Source: Pseudomonas protegens
GTDB lineage: Bacteria; Pseudomonadota; Gammaproteobacteria; Pseudomonadales; Pseudomonadaceae
Direction of reading: 5' to 3'
Length of the DNA stretch: 46,197 bases
Assembly: GCF_003732485.1 (NCBI RefSeq)
Contig: NZ_MOAK01000081.1
Location: 295,429-341,625, forward strand
Part shown: positions 1-8,570 of the stretch, one piece after another
Position numbering within the stretch: position 1 is the stretch's first letter
How the letters are laid out: every line of letters begins with the position of its first letter
Notes under the pieces: generated by a model
The model's input: the letters and a program-made list of their open reading frames with translations, nothing else
What the model was told of the DNA's origin: nothing
The model's database searches: none
Made by a program: the position numbers and the translations under genes

Positions 1-309
1 GTTGTCCAGCTGTGCCGGCAGGCCCTCGGCCTTGAGCAACTCCACCACTTGCGCCGCCAGTTCAGGATCGCCGGGAGCCGGGTATTGCACGGCAAACAGC
101 GCGGCGGGGAAGCCGCCGAAGTCATGCCAGGTTTCCGGGTGAGGGTGGGCGCTGACCCGCAGATCCTGGCTTTCCCAATGGGCTGAAACCACCAGGATCG
201 CCTTGGGACGTGGCAGTTGTGCTGCCAGGTTGGCCAGGGCAGGACCGCTGGCACCAGGCTCCAGGGCCAGCATGGGAGAACCGTGGGAGATAAACAGGCT
301 GGGAAGCAT
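1..309 (-). CDS. LigB/DODA-type extradiol dioxygenase, 3' part missing
   Basis: The minus-strand frame opens at ATG 307-309 and stays open to the left window edge (103 codons), so the C-terminal part lies outside. The N-terminus has the HGSP motif at about residues 9-12 and the later SAHWES motif. Both are metal-ligand regions of the class III extradiol dioxygenase / 4,5-DOPA dioxygenase (YgiD) family, which opens aromatic catechol rings with a divalent metal. The natural substrate in pseudomonads is not clear from sequence. A CAGGA Shine-Dalgarno lies about 10 nt upstream. The gene is divergent from tpm across a roughly 100-bp AT-rich spacer that should hold both promoters. Confidence 0.85.
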   Translation of the reverse strand, partial: MLPSLFISHGSPMLALEPGASGPALANLAAQLPRPKAILVVSAHWESQDLRVSAHPHPETWHDFGGFPAALFAVQYPAPGDPELAAQVVELLKAEGLPAQLDN

Positions 310-411
310 GAAGAAGGTCCTGAAGGTTAAGATGCGCCATCTTCAATCAGATCATTAATCTAAATCTAATATAAGTTTTAGGGCTTTTTGATCGAATTTT
401 AAGGACTTCTC
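310..411. promoter_or_regulatory. AT-rich divergent promoter region
   Basis: This spacer separates the divergent dioxygenase and tpm genes and is clearly AT-richer than its surroundings. A TAATAT hexamer at 367-372 could be a -10 element for tpm, and AAGGA before 412 is its ribosome binding site. No convincing -35 box or operator could be assigned. Confidence 0.4.
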
Positions 412-1077
412 ATGCACGCGGACTTTTGGCACAAGCGCTGGGAGCGCGATCAGATCGGCTTTCACCTGGCAGAGGTCAACCCCTACCTGCAACAGTACTG
501 GCCGGGTTTGGGCCTGCCCACGGACGCGCGGGTGCTGGTGCCCCTGTGCGGCAAGAGCCTGGACCTGATCTGGCTTGCCAACCAGGGTTTTCAGGTGCTG
601 GGCATCGAGTTGGCGGAGAAGGCCGTTGAGGACTTCTTTCGCGAGCACAATCTAGAACCGCAGCTCAGCCAGCAAGGCGGTTTCAAGGTCTATGCCCATG
701 GCCCGATCCAGCTTTGGTGCGGTGACTTCTTTGCCCTGACTGTCGAGGATATGGCGGGTTGTACCGCACTGTACGACCGTGCCGCGATGATCGCCTTGCC
801 CCCCGAAATGCGTCAGCGCTACGCCGCGCACCTCAATGCTCTGCTGCCCGCGGGCTGCAAGGGGCTGTTGATTACCATGGATTACGATCAGTCCCAGCTG
901 GACGGTCCGCCATTCGCGGTACTCGACGATGAAGTCCGTCAGCGGCTGGGGAGTGCCTGGCAGCTGGAGGTCGAGGTTGAGCGCGACATTCTGGGGGAGA
1001 GCTGGAAGTTTCTTCAGAATGGAGTCACGCGGCTGGTGGAGCGAGTCTATCGTCTGGAAAAGCAGGGCGGACGCTGA
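412..1077 (+). CDS. tpm: thiopurine S-methyltransferase
   Basis: This 221-aa cytoplasmic enzyme is a SAM-dependent methyltransferase of the TPMT family, which in bacteria also methylates selenium and tellurium compounds. The N-terminus has the typical FWxxRW opening and GFH segment. The SAM-binding region shows [16 protein letters not shown] (about residues 41-56) followed by an acidic strand, [11 protein letters not shown]. Length is standard for bacterial TPMT. A strong AAGGA ribosome binding site precedes the ATG. The gene is single and ends in a bidirectional hairpin shared with the convergent htpX. In P. aeruginosa tpm is also near htpX (from memory). Confidence 0.95.
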   Translation: MHADFWHKRWERDQIGFHLAEVNPYLQQYWPGLGLPTDARVLVPLCGKSLDLIWLANQGFQVLGIELAEKAVEDFFREHNLEPQLSQQGGFKVYAHGPIQLWCGDFFALTVEDMAGCTALYDRAAMIALPPEMRQRYAAHLNALLPAGCKGLLITMDYDQSQLDGPPFAVLDDEVRQRLGSAWQLEVEVERDILGESWKFLQNGVTRLVERVYRLEKQGGR

Positions 1078-1099
1078 CAGGTATTTTCTCGCGCCATGC

Positions 1100-1125
1100 A
1101 AAAGGGCGACTCGCGTCGCCCTTTT
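1100..1125. terminator. bidirectional intrinsic terminator, tpm / htpX
   Basis: Perfect 11-bp arms AAAAGGGCGAC and GTCGCCCTTTT flank a 4-nt TCGC loop. The A-tract on one side and T-tract on the other let it work in both directions, and it sits between two convergent stop codons. Confidence 0.85.
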
Positions 1126-1145
1126 GGGTGTTTCCGGTTGGCTGA

Positions 1146-2033
1146 TCAGCCGCGACGACGCAGGGCGTCGATACGCTCTTCCAGCGGCGGGTGGCTCATG
1201 AACATGCGAGCCAGGCCCTGCTTGATGCCACCGTTGATGCCGAAGGCGTTCAGGGTGTCGGGCATATGCACCGGCAGGCCCTGTTCCGAGCGCAGGCGCT
1301 GCAGGGCGCCAATCATGGCGTTGGTGCCGGCCAGGCGGGCACCGGCTTCGTCGGCACGGTATTCACGCTTGCGCGAGAACCACATGACGATGGCGCTGGC
1401 GAGAAAACCCAGGACCAGTTCGGCGAAGATGGTCGCCACGTAGTAGGCAATGCCCTGGCCCTCTTCGTTCTTGAAGATCACCTTGTCGACGAAGTTGCCG
1501 ATGATCCGCGCGAAGAACATCACGAAGGTGTTCACCACGCCCTGGATCAGTGCCAGGGTCACCATGTCGCCGTTGGCAACGTGACCGATCTCGTGGGCCA
1601 GCACGGCCTTGACTTCATCGGGCGAGAAACGCTCCAGCAGGCCTTGGCTGACCGCCACCAGGGCGTCGTTCTTGTTCCAGCCGGTGGCGAAGGCGTTGGC
1701 CTCGTAGGCCGGGAAAATACCCACTTCGGGCATCTTGATCCCAGCTTCGCGGGACAGTTGCTCAACGGTTTGCAGCAACCATTGCTCATGGCGGGTGCGC
1801 GGTTGGGTGATGATCTGCGTGCTGGTGCTCATCTTCGCCATCCACTTGGAGATGAACAGCGAGAACAGCGAACCGGCAAAACCGAAGACCGCACAGAAAA
1901 TCAGCAGCTGATTGAGGTTCAGATCAACCCCATTGGCCGCCATGAACCCGTTGAAGCCGAAAAGGCTCAGGGTGATGCTGGCAATCAGCACGACCGCAAG
2001 GTTAGTGGCCAAAAACAGCAGGATTCGCATCAT
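1146..2033 (-). CDS. htpX: membrane zinc metalloprotease HtpX
   Basis: This is a 295-aa M48-family inner-membrane protease for quality control of misfolded membrane proteins, usually part of envelope or heat stress responses. Two hydrophobic helices near the N-terminus (about residues 4-26 and 43-62) are followed by the zinc-binding HEIGH motif. Two further hydrophobic segments come next, and then REYRADEAG carries the third zinc ligand. Length and order match E. coli HtpX. The reading frame begins with two Met codons (2033 and 2030), with GAGGAGA upstream. A sigma-70-like promoter can be read upstream at 2079-2107. Confidence 0.96.
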   Translation of the reverse strand: MMRILLFLATNLAVVLIASITLSLFGFNGFMAANGVDLNLNQLLIFCAVFGFAGSLFSLFISKWMAKMSTSTQIITQPRTRHEQWLLQTVEQLSREAGIKMPEVGIFPAYEANAFATGWNKNDALVAVSQGLLERFSPDEVKAVLAHEIGHVANGDMVTLALIQGVVNTFVMFFARIIGNFVDKVIFKNEEGQGIAYYVATIFAELVLGFLASAIVMWFSRKREYRADEAGARLAGTNAMIGALQRLRSEQGLPVHMPDTLNAFGINGGIKQGLARMFMSHPPLEERIDALRRRG

Positions 2034-2078
2034 GGTTGTAGAAATCTCCTCAAGCTAAAGATGTAGCGTACTGCGGGG

Positions 2079-2107
2079 TATATAAGGTGCGACAACCGCC
2101 TATTCAA
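2079..2107 (-). promoter_or_regulatory. htpX sigma-70-type promoter
   Basis: On the minus strand TTGAAT (2102-2107) and TATATA (2079-2084) are separated by exactly 17 bp. The predicted start is about 40 nt upstream of the htpX ATG. An 8-bp inverted repeat, GTGCGACA (2087-2094) and TGTCGCAC (2129-2136), brackets the -35 box and could be an operator. Confidence 0.55.
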
Positions 2108-2136
2108 TACGGCTTCTATTTCAAACTGTGTCGCAC

Positions 2137-2294
2137 AGGCCGGGGCTAGACGCTTCTAGTGCAACGCCATGAGCCAATGCCAGGGCGGCCGTTACCCGGC
2201 TGCGGTGCAGACCTGTGACAGTGGGCAGGACGGAAAGTGCAAGCTTATAGAAGGGGCGTGGAGCAGGGCAGTGAAGATGTGTTGCTGAATTAAT
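2137..2294. other. spacer between alaA terminator and htpX promoter
   Basis: This is the unassigned part of the roughly 300-bp htpX-alaA spacer. I see no gene, repeat or clear signal here. The open frame crossing it on the minus strand has no ribosome binding site and runs antisense and out of frame with its neighbours. Confidence 0.5.
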
Positions 2295-2330
2295 CGCAGT
2301 GCGATCAGAGAGGGATCGCACTGCGTTTTT
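2295..2330. terminator. alaA terminator hairpin
   Basis: Perfect 12-bp arms CGCAGTGCGATC (2295-2306) and GATCGCACTGCG (2314-2325) flank a 7-nt loop just after the alaA stop codon. The best T-tract (TTTTT, 2326-2330) is on the plus strand. In the alaA direction the arm is followed by ATTAATT. Confidence 0.7.
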
Positions 2331-2334
2331 GCCG

Positions 2335-3546
2335 TTACTGGCGGTAGGACTTGAGGAAGCTGCCGATCCGACCGATGGCCTGCTCCAGGTCATCCACCCG
2401 CGGCAGGGTCACCACGCGGAAGTGATCCGGCCATGGCCAGTTGAAGGCCGTGCCTTGTACCACCAGGAGCTTTTCCGAGAGCAGCAGGTCGAGGACGAAC
2501 TTTTCGTCGTTGTGGATCGGACAGATCTTCGGATCGATCCTCGGGAAGGCATACAGCGCGCCCATGGGCTTCACGCAGCTCACCCCGGGAATATCGTTGA
2601 GCAGCTCCCAGGTGCGGTTGCGCTGTTCCAGCAGGCGGCCCGGTGGCAGCACCAGATCGTTGATGCTCTGGTAGCCGCCCAGTGCAGTCTGGATCGCGTG
2701 CTGGCTGGGCACGTTGGCGCACAGGCGCATGTTGGCCAGCATATCGATGCCTTCGATGTAGCTCAGCGCATGCTGCTTGGGACCGGAAATGGCCACCCAG
2801 CCGGAGCGGAAACCCGCCACTCGATAGGACTTGGACAAGCCGTTGAAGGTCAGGCACAGCAGGTCCGGCGCCAGGGAGGCGGTGCAGATATGCACGGCGT
2901 CATCGTAGAGGATCTTGTCGTAGATCTCGTCCGAGAACACCACCAGGTTGTGCTGGCGGGCCAGCTCCAGCATGCCCAGCAGCACTTCCTTGGGGTACAC
3001 GGCGCCGGTGGGGTTGTTCGGGTTGATGATCACCAGGGCCTTGGTGTTCGGGGTGATCTTGGCCTTGATGTCGGCCAGGTCAGGCCACCAGTTGGCCTGC
3101 TCATCGCACAGGTAGTGCACCGGGTTGCCGCCGGCCAGGCTCACTGCCGCAGTCCACAGCGGGTAGTCCGGGGCCGGGACCAGCACTTCGTCGCCGTTGT
3201 TGAGCAGCGCCTGCATGGCCATCACGATCAGCTCGGAAACACCATTGCCCAGGTAGATGTCTTCAATGCCGATGCCTTCCACCTGCTTCTGCTGGTAGTA
3301 CTGCATCACCGCCTTGCGCGCACTGAACAGGCCCTTGGAGTCGCTGTAGCCCTGGGCAGTGGGCAGGTTGCGGATCACGTCCTGGAGAATTTCGTCCGGC
3401 GCTTCGAAACCAAAGGGCGCCGGGTTGCCGATATTCAGCTTGAGGATGCGATGGCCTTCCTCTTCCAGGCGTTTGGCGTGCTTGAGCACTGGGCCGCGAA
3501 TGTCATAACAGACGTTGGCGAGCTTGTTCGATTTGCTGACCTGCAT
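2335..3546 (-). CDS. alaA: PLP-dependent alanine aminotransferase AlaA
   Basis: This 403-aa fold-type I aminotransferase interconverts pyruvate/glutamate and alanine/2-oxoglutarate. The N-terminal LNIGNPAPFGFEAP, the INPNNPTGAVYP loop, the FSDEIYD segment and the PLP-lysine motif GLSKSYRVAGFRSGW are all present. They match the YfbQ/AlaA branch, whose E. coli member has about 405 residues. I chose the ATG at 3544-3546 (MQVSKSNKL) because it gives family length and follows a CGGGAA ribosome binding site. The open frame continues 114 codons upstream, but with unrelated residues. It is divergent from msrB. Confidence 0.93.
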   Translation of the reverse strand: MQVSKSNKLANVCYDIRGPVLKHAKRLEEEGHRILKLNIGNPAPFGFEAPDEILQDVIRNLPTAQGYSDSKGLFSARKAVMQYYQQKQVEGIGIEDIYLGNGVSELIVMAMQALLNNGDEVLVPAPDYPLWTAAVSLAGGNPVHYLCDEQANWWPDLADIKAKITPNTKALVIINPNNPTGAVYPKEVLLGMLELARQHNLVVFSDEIYDKILYDDAVHICTASLAPDLLCLTFNGLSKSYRVAGFRSGWVAISGPKQHALSYIEGIDMLANMRLCANVPSQHAIQTALGGYQSINDLVLPPGRLLEQRNRTWELLNDIPGVSCVKPMGALYAFPRIDPKICPIHNDEKFVLDLLLSEKLLVVQGTAFNWPWPDHFRVVTLPRVDDLEQAIGRIGSFLKSYRQ

Positions 3547-3714
3547 GGCGATGTGTTCCCGAAAATGAACGATCCAGGCGGAGGATGAACTACCGTACTG
3601 GGAATTCTGCCGTGTCACACCGGCCTGTAGCCCGCACCGGCGCGGCAAAATCCGTTTGAATGGGTGTAACGCGGCTGCCAGACTGGCGTCTGACGAGGCG
3701 CAATCATACGTGCC

Positions 3715-3750
3715 GCCCGATCCGTGGAAAAGATACAGATCGGGCTTTTT
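3715..3750 (+). terminator. terminator-like hairpin in msrB leader
   Basis: Arms GCCCGATC (3715-3722) and GATCGGGC (3738-3745) flank a 15-nt loop and are followed at once by TTTTT. The structure lies only 20 nt upstream of the msrB start codon. It would fold in the 5' leader if transcription starts upstream of it. Confidence 0.5.
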
Positions 3751-3769
3751 CCGTTGCAGAGGAAGGACC

Positions 3770-4162
3770 ATGGAAAAGCTGGAAAAAACCCTGGAAGAAT
3801 GGCGGGCGATGCTCGATCCGGAGCAGTACAACGTCTGCCGGCTCAAGGGCACCGAACGGCCCTTCTCGGGCAAGTACAACGGCACCAAGACCGATGGGGT
3901 CTATCACTGCATCTGCTGCAATGAGCCGCTGTTCGACTCCACGGCCAAATTCGATTCCGGTTGTGGCTGGCCGAGTTTCTTTGAACCCATCGCCGACAGT
4001 GCCATGGTCGAGATTCGCGACGTGAGCCACGGCATGATCCGCACCGAAGTGGTCTGTGCCAAATGCGATGCCCACCTGGGCCACGTTTTTCCGGACGGTC
4101 CGCCGCCCACCGGCTTGCGTTATTGCATCAATTCGGTGTGCCTGGATCTGGTTCCGCGTTAA
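3770..4162 (+). CDS. msrB: peptide methionine-(R)-sulfoxide reductase MsrB
   Basis: This 130-aa enzyme reduces the R-epimer of oxidised methionine in proteins, with thioredoxin as usual reductant. The zinc site is formed by Cys47/Cys50 (CICC) and Cys96/Cys99 (CAKC). The catalytic cysteine is Cys119 in RYCINS, and Cys65 in SGCGWPSF is the likely resolving residue. I chose ATG 3770, which follows GGAAGGA, over an in-frame upstream start at 3656; it gives the normal family length. The neighbours gpx and ospR suggest an oxidant-defence cluster. A UUCG-loop hairpin separates it from gpx. Confidence 0.95.
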   Translation: MEKLEKTLEEWRAMLDPEQYNVCRLKGTERPFSGKYNGTKTDGVYHCICCNEPLFDSTAKFDSGCGWPSFFEPIADSAMVEIRDVSHGMIRTEVVCAKCDAHLGHVFPDGPPPTGLRYCINSVCLDLVPR

Positions 4163-4169
4163 GTACCAG

Positions 4170-4192
4170 GGCGATTCTTCGGAGTCGCCTTT
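4170..4192 (+). terminator. msrB terminator, UUCG tetraloop
   Basis: The stem GGCGATTC / GAGTCGCC (one G-T pair) closes on a TTCG loop and is followed by a short TTT run directly after msrB. The T-tract is short, so read-through is possible. Confidence 0.55.
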
Positions 4193-4195
4193 CGG

Positions 4196-4223
4196 TCAAT
4201 TAAATTGCGCACAATTTAATTGA
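4196..4223. promoter_or_regulatory. 28-bp palindromic operator for OspR/OhrR-type repressor
   Basis: Two perfectly inverted 12-bp arms, TCAATTAAATTG (4196-4207) and CAATTTAATTGA (4212-4223), flank a CGCA centre. The AT-rich AATT-core symmetry is typical of OhrR-family MarR operators. The palindrome covers the -35 box and most of the spacer of the gpx promoter, so binding would block RNA polymerase. The regulator encoded two genes downstream is the natural ligand, giving autoregulation. Confidence 0.75.
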
Positions 4224-4233
4224 GCGCTATTTT
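4205..4233 (+). promoter_or_regulatory. gpx-ospR promoter
   Basis: TTGCGC (4205-4210) and TATTTT (4228-4233) are spaced by 17 bp, about 35 nt upstream of the gpx start codon. The -35 box lies inside the palindromic operator. Confidence 0.6.
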
Positions 4234-4265
4234 TACCGTCTCTCATCTTGAATGGAATTGCTGCC

Positions 4266-4751
4266 ATGACCGACTCGCTGCTGACTATTCCCTGCACCAC
4301 CATCAAGGGTGAACAGAAGACCCTGGCGGACTTCGCCGGCAAGGCCGTGCTGGTGGTCAACACCGCCAGCAAGTGTGGCTTCACCCCCCAGTACAAAGGG
4401 CTGGAGGAGTTGTGGCAGACCTACAAGGACCAGGGCCTGGTGGTGCTGGGATTCCCGTGCAACCAGTTCGGCAAGCAGGAGCCGGGCAACGAAGGGGCGA
4501 TTTCCGAGTTCTGCGAGCTGAACTATGGCGTCAGCTTCCCGCTGTTCAAGAAGATCGAAGTCAATGGCGCCGCCGCCCACCCGCTGTTCGTCCAGTTGAA
4601 GAAACGTGCACCCGGGGTCCTGGGTTCCCAGGGCATCAAATGGAATTTCACCAAGTTCCTGATTGGCCAGGACGGCAAGCTGGTCAAGCGCTTCGCGCCG
4701 GCGACCAAGCCCCAGGACCTGAGCCGCGAGATTGAAGCCCTGCTCAAATGA
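4266..4751 (+). CDS. gpx: glutathione peroxidase (Cys type)
   Basis: This 161-aa thiol peroxidase of the GPx/BtuE family reduces hydrogen peroxide and organic hydroperoxides. The peroxidatic residue is Cys37 ([12 protein letters not shown]), where animal enzymes carry selenocysteine. Gln71 and Trp126-Asn127 complete the catalytic tetrad, and Cys65 or Cys83 could resolve the disulfide. Bacterial members of this type are often thioredoxin-dependent. GGAA sits 8 nt before ATG 4266, so I prefer it to ATG 4248. Its last codons overlap the start of ospR by ATGA, a translational-coupling arrangement. Confidence 0.94.
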   Translation: MTDSLLTIPCTTIKGEQKTLADFAGKAVLVVNTASKCGFTPQYKGLEELWQTYKDQGLVVLGFPCNQFGKQEPGNEGAISEFCELNYGVSFPLFKKIEVNGAAAHPLFVQLKKRAPGVLGSQGIKWNFTKFLIGQDGKLVKRFAPATKPQDLSREIEALLK

Positions 4752-5209
4752 ATGACCTGTCGGTGGATGCACTGAAACTCGATTCCCAGCTGTGCTTCAA
4801 GCTGTACGCCGCCTCGCGGGCCGTGGTTCGTGGCTACAAGCCGATGCTCGACCGTCTGGGCCTGACCTACCCGCAGTACCTGGTGATGCTGGTGCTGTGG
4901 GAGTGGCAGGCGGCGCCTGTGCTGCAGCCGACGGTGAAGGCCCTGGGGGAGCGTCTGTCCCTGGATTCCGGCACCTTGACCCCGCTGCTCAAGCGTCTTG
5001 AGCAGTTGCAACTGGTGCAACGTCAACGCTCAGGGCGTGATGAGCGGGAAGTGCACCTGAGCTTGAGTGAAACAGGCCTGGCGCTACGGGATCAGGTGCC
5101 GCCGCTCAAGGCGGCGCTGCTGTGCGACAGCGGGGTCGACCTCAACAGTCTGGATCAGTTGCGCGACGGCCTCGATCACCTGCTGCAGCAGATCAAAGCC
5201 TTGTCGTAG
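4748..5209 (+). CDS. ospR: OhrR/OspR-type MarR redox regulator
   Basis: This 153-aa winged-helix repressor is of the OhrR branch of MarR. The diagnostic N-terminal segment holds the reactive Cys16 ([15 protein letters not shown]) and the two Tyr positions (GLTYPQY) that sense the oxidised cysteine. The wHTH spans about residues 55-105 with the DERxVHLSL wing. A second cysteine, Cys126, could form a disulfide with Cys16 or a low-molecular thiol. It overlaps gpx by 4 bp and shares its promoter. In P. aeruginosa the MarR protein next to gpx is OspR, linked to oxidative stress and pigment control; the symbol is given on that context. The 3' end overlaps the convergent sagS by 17 bp. Confidence 0.88.
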   Translation: MNDLSVDALKLDSQLCFKLYAASRAVVRGYKPMLDRLGLTYPQYLVMLVLWEWQAAPVLQPTVKALGERLSLDSGTLTPLLKRLEQLQLVQRQRSGRDEREVHLSLSETGLALRDQVPPLKAALLCDSGVDLNSLDQLRDGLDHLLQQIKALS

Positions 5210-7514
5210 TGGGCACCCACAGATCCAGCAGGGCGATCAGTTCCTCGCGACGGAATGGCTTGGCCAGGTAGTCACTCATGCCCGCCACCCGGCAGCGTTC
5301 GCGCTCCTCGGGCATGGCGTTGGCGGTCAGGGCAATGATCGGCAAGTCCGGCCAGCGCCCGCTGCGGCGGATCTGTCGGCTGGCCTCGTAACCGTCCATG
5401 ACCGGCATGTTGCAGTCCATCAACACCAGGTCGAAGCGGTTGTGCTCCAGCTGGTTGAGGGCCTCGGCGCCGTGGGCGGCCACAGTCACGGCGCACCCGA
5501 GCTTGCTGAGCATGCCTTTGGCCACCAGTTGGTTCACCGGGTTGTCCTCCACCAGCAGGATGTCTGCCCGGCGGATCTGCGCCGGCATTTCCAGTTGGGC
5601 GTCATTGAGGGTAATGGTTTCCGCCAGCAACGAGCGGCGCAGGGTCTGATACAAGGCGTTGCGCGCCAGGGGACGAGCCTGTTGCTGCAGCGGCGCCAGG
5701 GCGCTGGCCTCTTCGCTGGGCAAGAAGCTGCCATAGGCGGTCACCAGCAGGATCGGGGCAGTAATGGCCGGGCGCAGGCCGAACAGGCATTCCGGGCAGT
5801 CGGTGATCAGCAGGTCGGGGTCGCGCCCGGCCAGCGAGTCCTCGATGTCGTAACGCTGGTAGTCGAGCCCCCAGGTCGGCAGCAGGGAACCCAGCAGTTC
5901 AGCCAGGCCGCTGCCGGCGTCGGTGATGGCGATGATCTTGCCGGACAGTGCCGGCGGCGCAATGGCCGGGGTGTGGCAGGGCAGCGGCAGATCGGCGCAG
6001 AACTGACTGCCGAAGCCCACTTCCGAGCTGATGCTCAAGCGCCCGTTCATGGCCTCGCAGAGGTTGTAGGTCAGGGCCAGCCCCAGCCCCGTGCCGCCGT
6101 ATTGGCGGGTGATACCGGCGCCCGCCTGGGTATAGGGCTGGAAGATCCGCACCTGGGCTTCCTGGGCGATGCCGATGCCGGTGTCGCAGATCTCGATACG
6201 CACCCCGTCGCCCTGGGTGCTCAGGCGCACATCGACCCGGCCGAAGCGGGTGAACTTGAGGGCATTGGACAGCAGGTTGCTGACGATCTGCCGCACCCGC
6301 ATCGGGTCCCCCAGCACCAGGGCCGGAAAGTCCGGGGCGATCAGGCAGGCCAGTTCCACGCTGGCTGCCGCGTTCTGCGACAACAGGTTGGCGGTGTCCT
6401 CCACCAGCACCCCGAGGTCGAAGGGGATGCGCTCCAGCTCCAACTGCCCGGCGTCGAACTTGGACATGTCGAGAATATCGTTGAGCAGCTCCACCAGGAC
6501 TTTGCCGGAGTCGTGGGCGATGGACAGTTGCTGGCGCTGTTCGGGGTTCAGCGGGCTGTCCAGGGACAGGGCGATCATCCCCAGCAGGCCGTTGAGCGGG
6601 GTGCGGATTTCGTGGCTCATGTTGGCCAGGAATGCGGCGCGGGCCTGGGCCATGTCCAGGGCGGTGCGTCGGGCGACTTCCAGCTCCTCGTTGGACTGGC
6701 TGAGCCGGGCGTTGCTGGCCTTGAGCTCGGTGGTACGTGCCGAGACGATGTTTTCCAGCTGCCCGAGGTATTCGGTCAGGCGGTTCTCGGCATTGCGCCG
6801 CTGCTGGATCTCGGTGGCCATGATTTCGAATTGCTGGTTGGCCACCTTGACCAGTACCCCGACTTCATCGTTCTCGTGACCGTGGGGAAACTCCAGTTTG
6901 TTCTGTTGCGGGCTGCGCGGGTCACGGCTGCTGAGTTCGCGGATCACCCCCACCAGAGGCTTGGTCAGCATCACATAGAACAGCGCCAGGAGAATCCCGG
7001 TGAGGATCAGGCTACGGGCGAAGCCGTTGATCAGGGTGACCTCGGCGCGGCGCAGGAAGCGGCTGCCGAAGGCATAGGTGTCGACCTCCAGGTGCAGGGT
7101 GCCGAGGGACTCCTCGGGCAGGTGGCTGAGGTATAGACGGTCCTCGAACTGCCGGTCGGCACCGAACAGGAAGTCGCTGAGGGCCCGGTAGCGACTCTGT
7201 TGCGCGGGCCGTTCGACGTTGGCCAGCAGGGTATTGTTGTTGTCGATGAGCTGCGCACGAATGATTGCCGGGGAACGCAGCAGGCCCAGGGTCAGTTCCT
7301 GGGCCAGTTCGGAGTCGATGTTGTAGGCAATGCGTGATGCCGGGTTGTGACTGATTTCCAGCAGTGACTGAATTTCACGATTGATGGAAGCATCTTCACT
7401 GGCATAATCGATGCCGATTTGCAGCAGACTGAGCGCGGTCCCCAGAATGAAACCCACCAGCACGGTGAGCCGGGCCTGTTTATAGGACAGGCGGTTGGTG
7501 AACTTGATATCCAT
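5193..7514 (-). CDS. sagS: hybrid sensor histidine kinase SagS-like
   Basis: This inner-membrane hybrid kinase has about 773 residues. Two membrane helices (about 15-33 and 165-185) enclose a roughly 130-residue periplasmic domain. A HAMP-like/coiled-coil linker, HisKA (NMSHEIRTPLN, His301), HATPase (DTGIGI, GGTGLGL), a degenerate receiver-like domain (about 525-640) and a true receiver (VLMDCNMPVMDG, Asp701; AKPF) follow. No HPT domain is present, so relay through a separate HptB-type protein is expected. Size, N-terminus and position beside ospR/gpx match P. aeruginosa SagS, which controls attachment and the switch to biofilm growth. I prefer ATG 7514 (MDIKFTNRLSYKQ); an in-frame ATG at 7556 adds 14 residues. 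Confidence 0.9.
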   Translation of the reverse strand: MDIKFTNRLSYKQARLTVLVGFILGTALSLLQIGIDYASEDASINREIQSLLEISHNPASRIAYNIDSELAQELTLGLLRSPAIIRAQLIDNNNTLLANVERPAQQSRYRALSDFLFGADRQFEDRLYLSHLPEESLGTLHLEVDTYAFGSRFLRRAEVTLINGFARSLILTGILLALFYVMLTKPLVGVIRELSSRDPRSPQQNKLEFPHGHENDEVGVLVKVANQQFEIMATEIQQRRNAENRLTEYLGQLENIVSARTTELKASNARLSQSNEELEVARRTALDMAQARAAFLANMSHEIRTPLNGLLGMIALSLDSPLNPEQRQQLSIAHDSGKVLVELLNDILDMSKFDAGQLELERIPFDLGVLVEDTANLLSQNAAASVELACLIAPDFPALVLGDPMRVRQIVSNLLSNALKFTRFGRVDVRLSTQGDGVRIEICDTGIGIAQEAQVRIFQPYTQAGAGITRQYGGTGLGLALTYNLCEAMNGRLSISSEVGFGSQFCADLPLPCHTPAIAPPALSGKIIAITDAGSGLAELLGSLLPTWGLDYQRYDIEDSLAGRDPDLLITDCPECLFGLRPAITAPILLVTAYGSFLPSEEASALAPLQQQARPLARNALYQTLRRSLLAETITLNDAQLEMPAQIRRADILLVEDNPVNQLVAKGMLSKLGCAVTVAAHGAEALNQLEHNRFDLVLMDCNMPVMDGYEASRQIRRSGRWPDLPIIALTANAMPEERERCRVAGMSDYLAKPFRREELIALLDLWVPTTTRL

Positions 7515-7679
7515 GGGGGGCTGAACCACTTTCGTTTCCCTTCGCTGCGCAAGCATAGCTGATCATCTTTGGTTGCCGGCCCGGCCTGGCAGCAGCTGAT
7601 AAGGCGATAGACCCTTTGATCAGGACGGCGTTTGGTCTGTGTGACGCATCATTACCTTGAACGTGCCTGAGGAAAAGTC

Positions 7680-8570
7680 GTGGATGCCCGATTGAATGCA
7701 TTTCTTGAACGTGCCGATGCCGTCCTGGCCCGGATCGAACCGCTGCTGCCCACCTTGCGCCAGAGCATCGACTGGAACCAATGCCTGGCAGCGCGCTGGC
7801 AGCGTGAAGGCCGCAGCGGCTTCCTGCTGCCCCTGGAAGTCAGCCTGGATATGCGCCTGAGCGACCTGATCGGGGTCGACAAGCAGCGTGAGCAGTTGGC
7901 GCGCAATACCCAGCAGTTCCTCGATGGCCTGCCGGCCAACCATGCCTTGCTTTGGGGCTCCCGTGGCACCGGTAAATCCTCCCTGGTGCGCGCCTTGCTG
8001 GCCGAGCACGCCAAGGGCGGCCTGCGGCTGATCGAGATCGAGCGAGATCACCTGGCGGACCTGCCGCGGGTGGTGGAGCAACTGGTCAAGCTGCCCCAGC
8101 GTTTCGTGCTGTTCTGTGACGACCTGTCGTTCGAGGCCGGCGAGGGCGACTATCGGGTGCTCAAGAGCGTACTCGACGGCTCCCTGGAGCAGGCTCCGGA
8201 AAACGTACTGCTATACGCCACCTCGAACCGCCGGCACCTGGTGCCGGAAAAGGAAAGCGACAACGAGAACTGGAAGCGCGTCGATGGCGAACTGCATCCC
8301 AGCGAAGCGGTGGAAGACAAGATCGCCCTGTCGGATCGCTTTGGCCTGTGGTTGTCGTTCTATCCCTTCACCCAGGAACACTTCCTCAATGTGGTGGAGC
8401 ACTGGATCGGCGAGTTGGCGAGCAAGGCGGGCCTGAAGTGGCAGCGTGACGAGGCCCTGGACATTCTGGCGGTGCGCTGGGCCACGGGCCGGGGTAACCG
8501 TAACGGCCGTTGTGCCTATCAATTTGCCCGCTATTGGGTGGGTTTGCAGTTGTTGGAGCAAAAAGCATGA
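7680..8570 (+). CDS. DUF815 family P-loop ATPase
   Basis: This 296-aa protein belongs to the DUF815 AAA-like ATPase family of unknown function. It has a Walker A GSRGTGKS at residues 93-100, a Walker B-like VLFCDDLSF near 140-150, and a sensor-like YATSNRRHL. The start is GTG at 7680 with a GAGGAAAA ribosome binding site. It overlaps the next gene, a free-methionine sulfoxide reductase, by ATGA, so the two are probably co-translated. It is divergent from sagS across 165 bp. Members are widespread in proteobacteria; no reaction is proposed here beyond ATP binding. Confidence 0.9.
   Translation: MDARLNAFLERADAVLARIEPLLPTLRQSIDWNQCLAARWQREGRSGFLLPLEVSLDMRLSDLIGVDKQREQLARNTQQFLDGLPANHALLWGSRGTGKSSLVRALLAEHAKGGLRLIEIERDHLADLPRVVEQLVKLPQRFVLFCDDLSFEAGEGDYRVLKSVLDGSLEQAPENVLLYATSNRRHLVPEKESDNENWKRVDGELHPSEAVEDKIALSDRFGLWLSFYPFTQEHFLNVVEHWIGELASKAGLKWQRDEALDILAVRWATGRGNRNGRCAYQFARYWVGLQLLEQKA

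Noticed and set aside
3547-3888. N-terminal extension of AlaA
   Set aside because: It would cover the msrB start and leader in antisense, and it adds residues without similarity to the aminotransferase family.
5067-7136. 689-codon plus-strand frame opposite sagS
   Set aside because: It is a shadow frame produced by GC-rich codon use. It has no domain and starts inside ospR.
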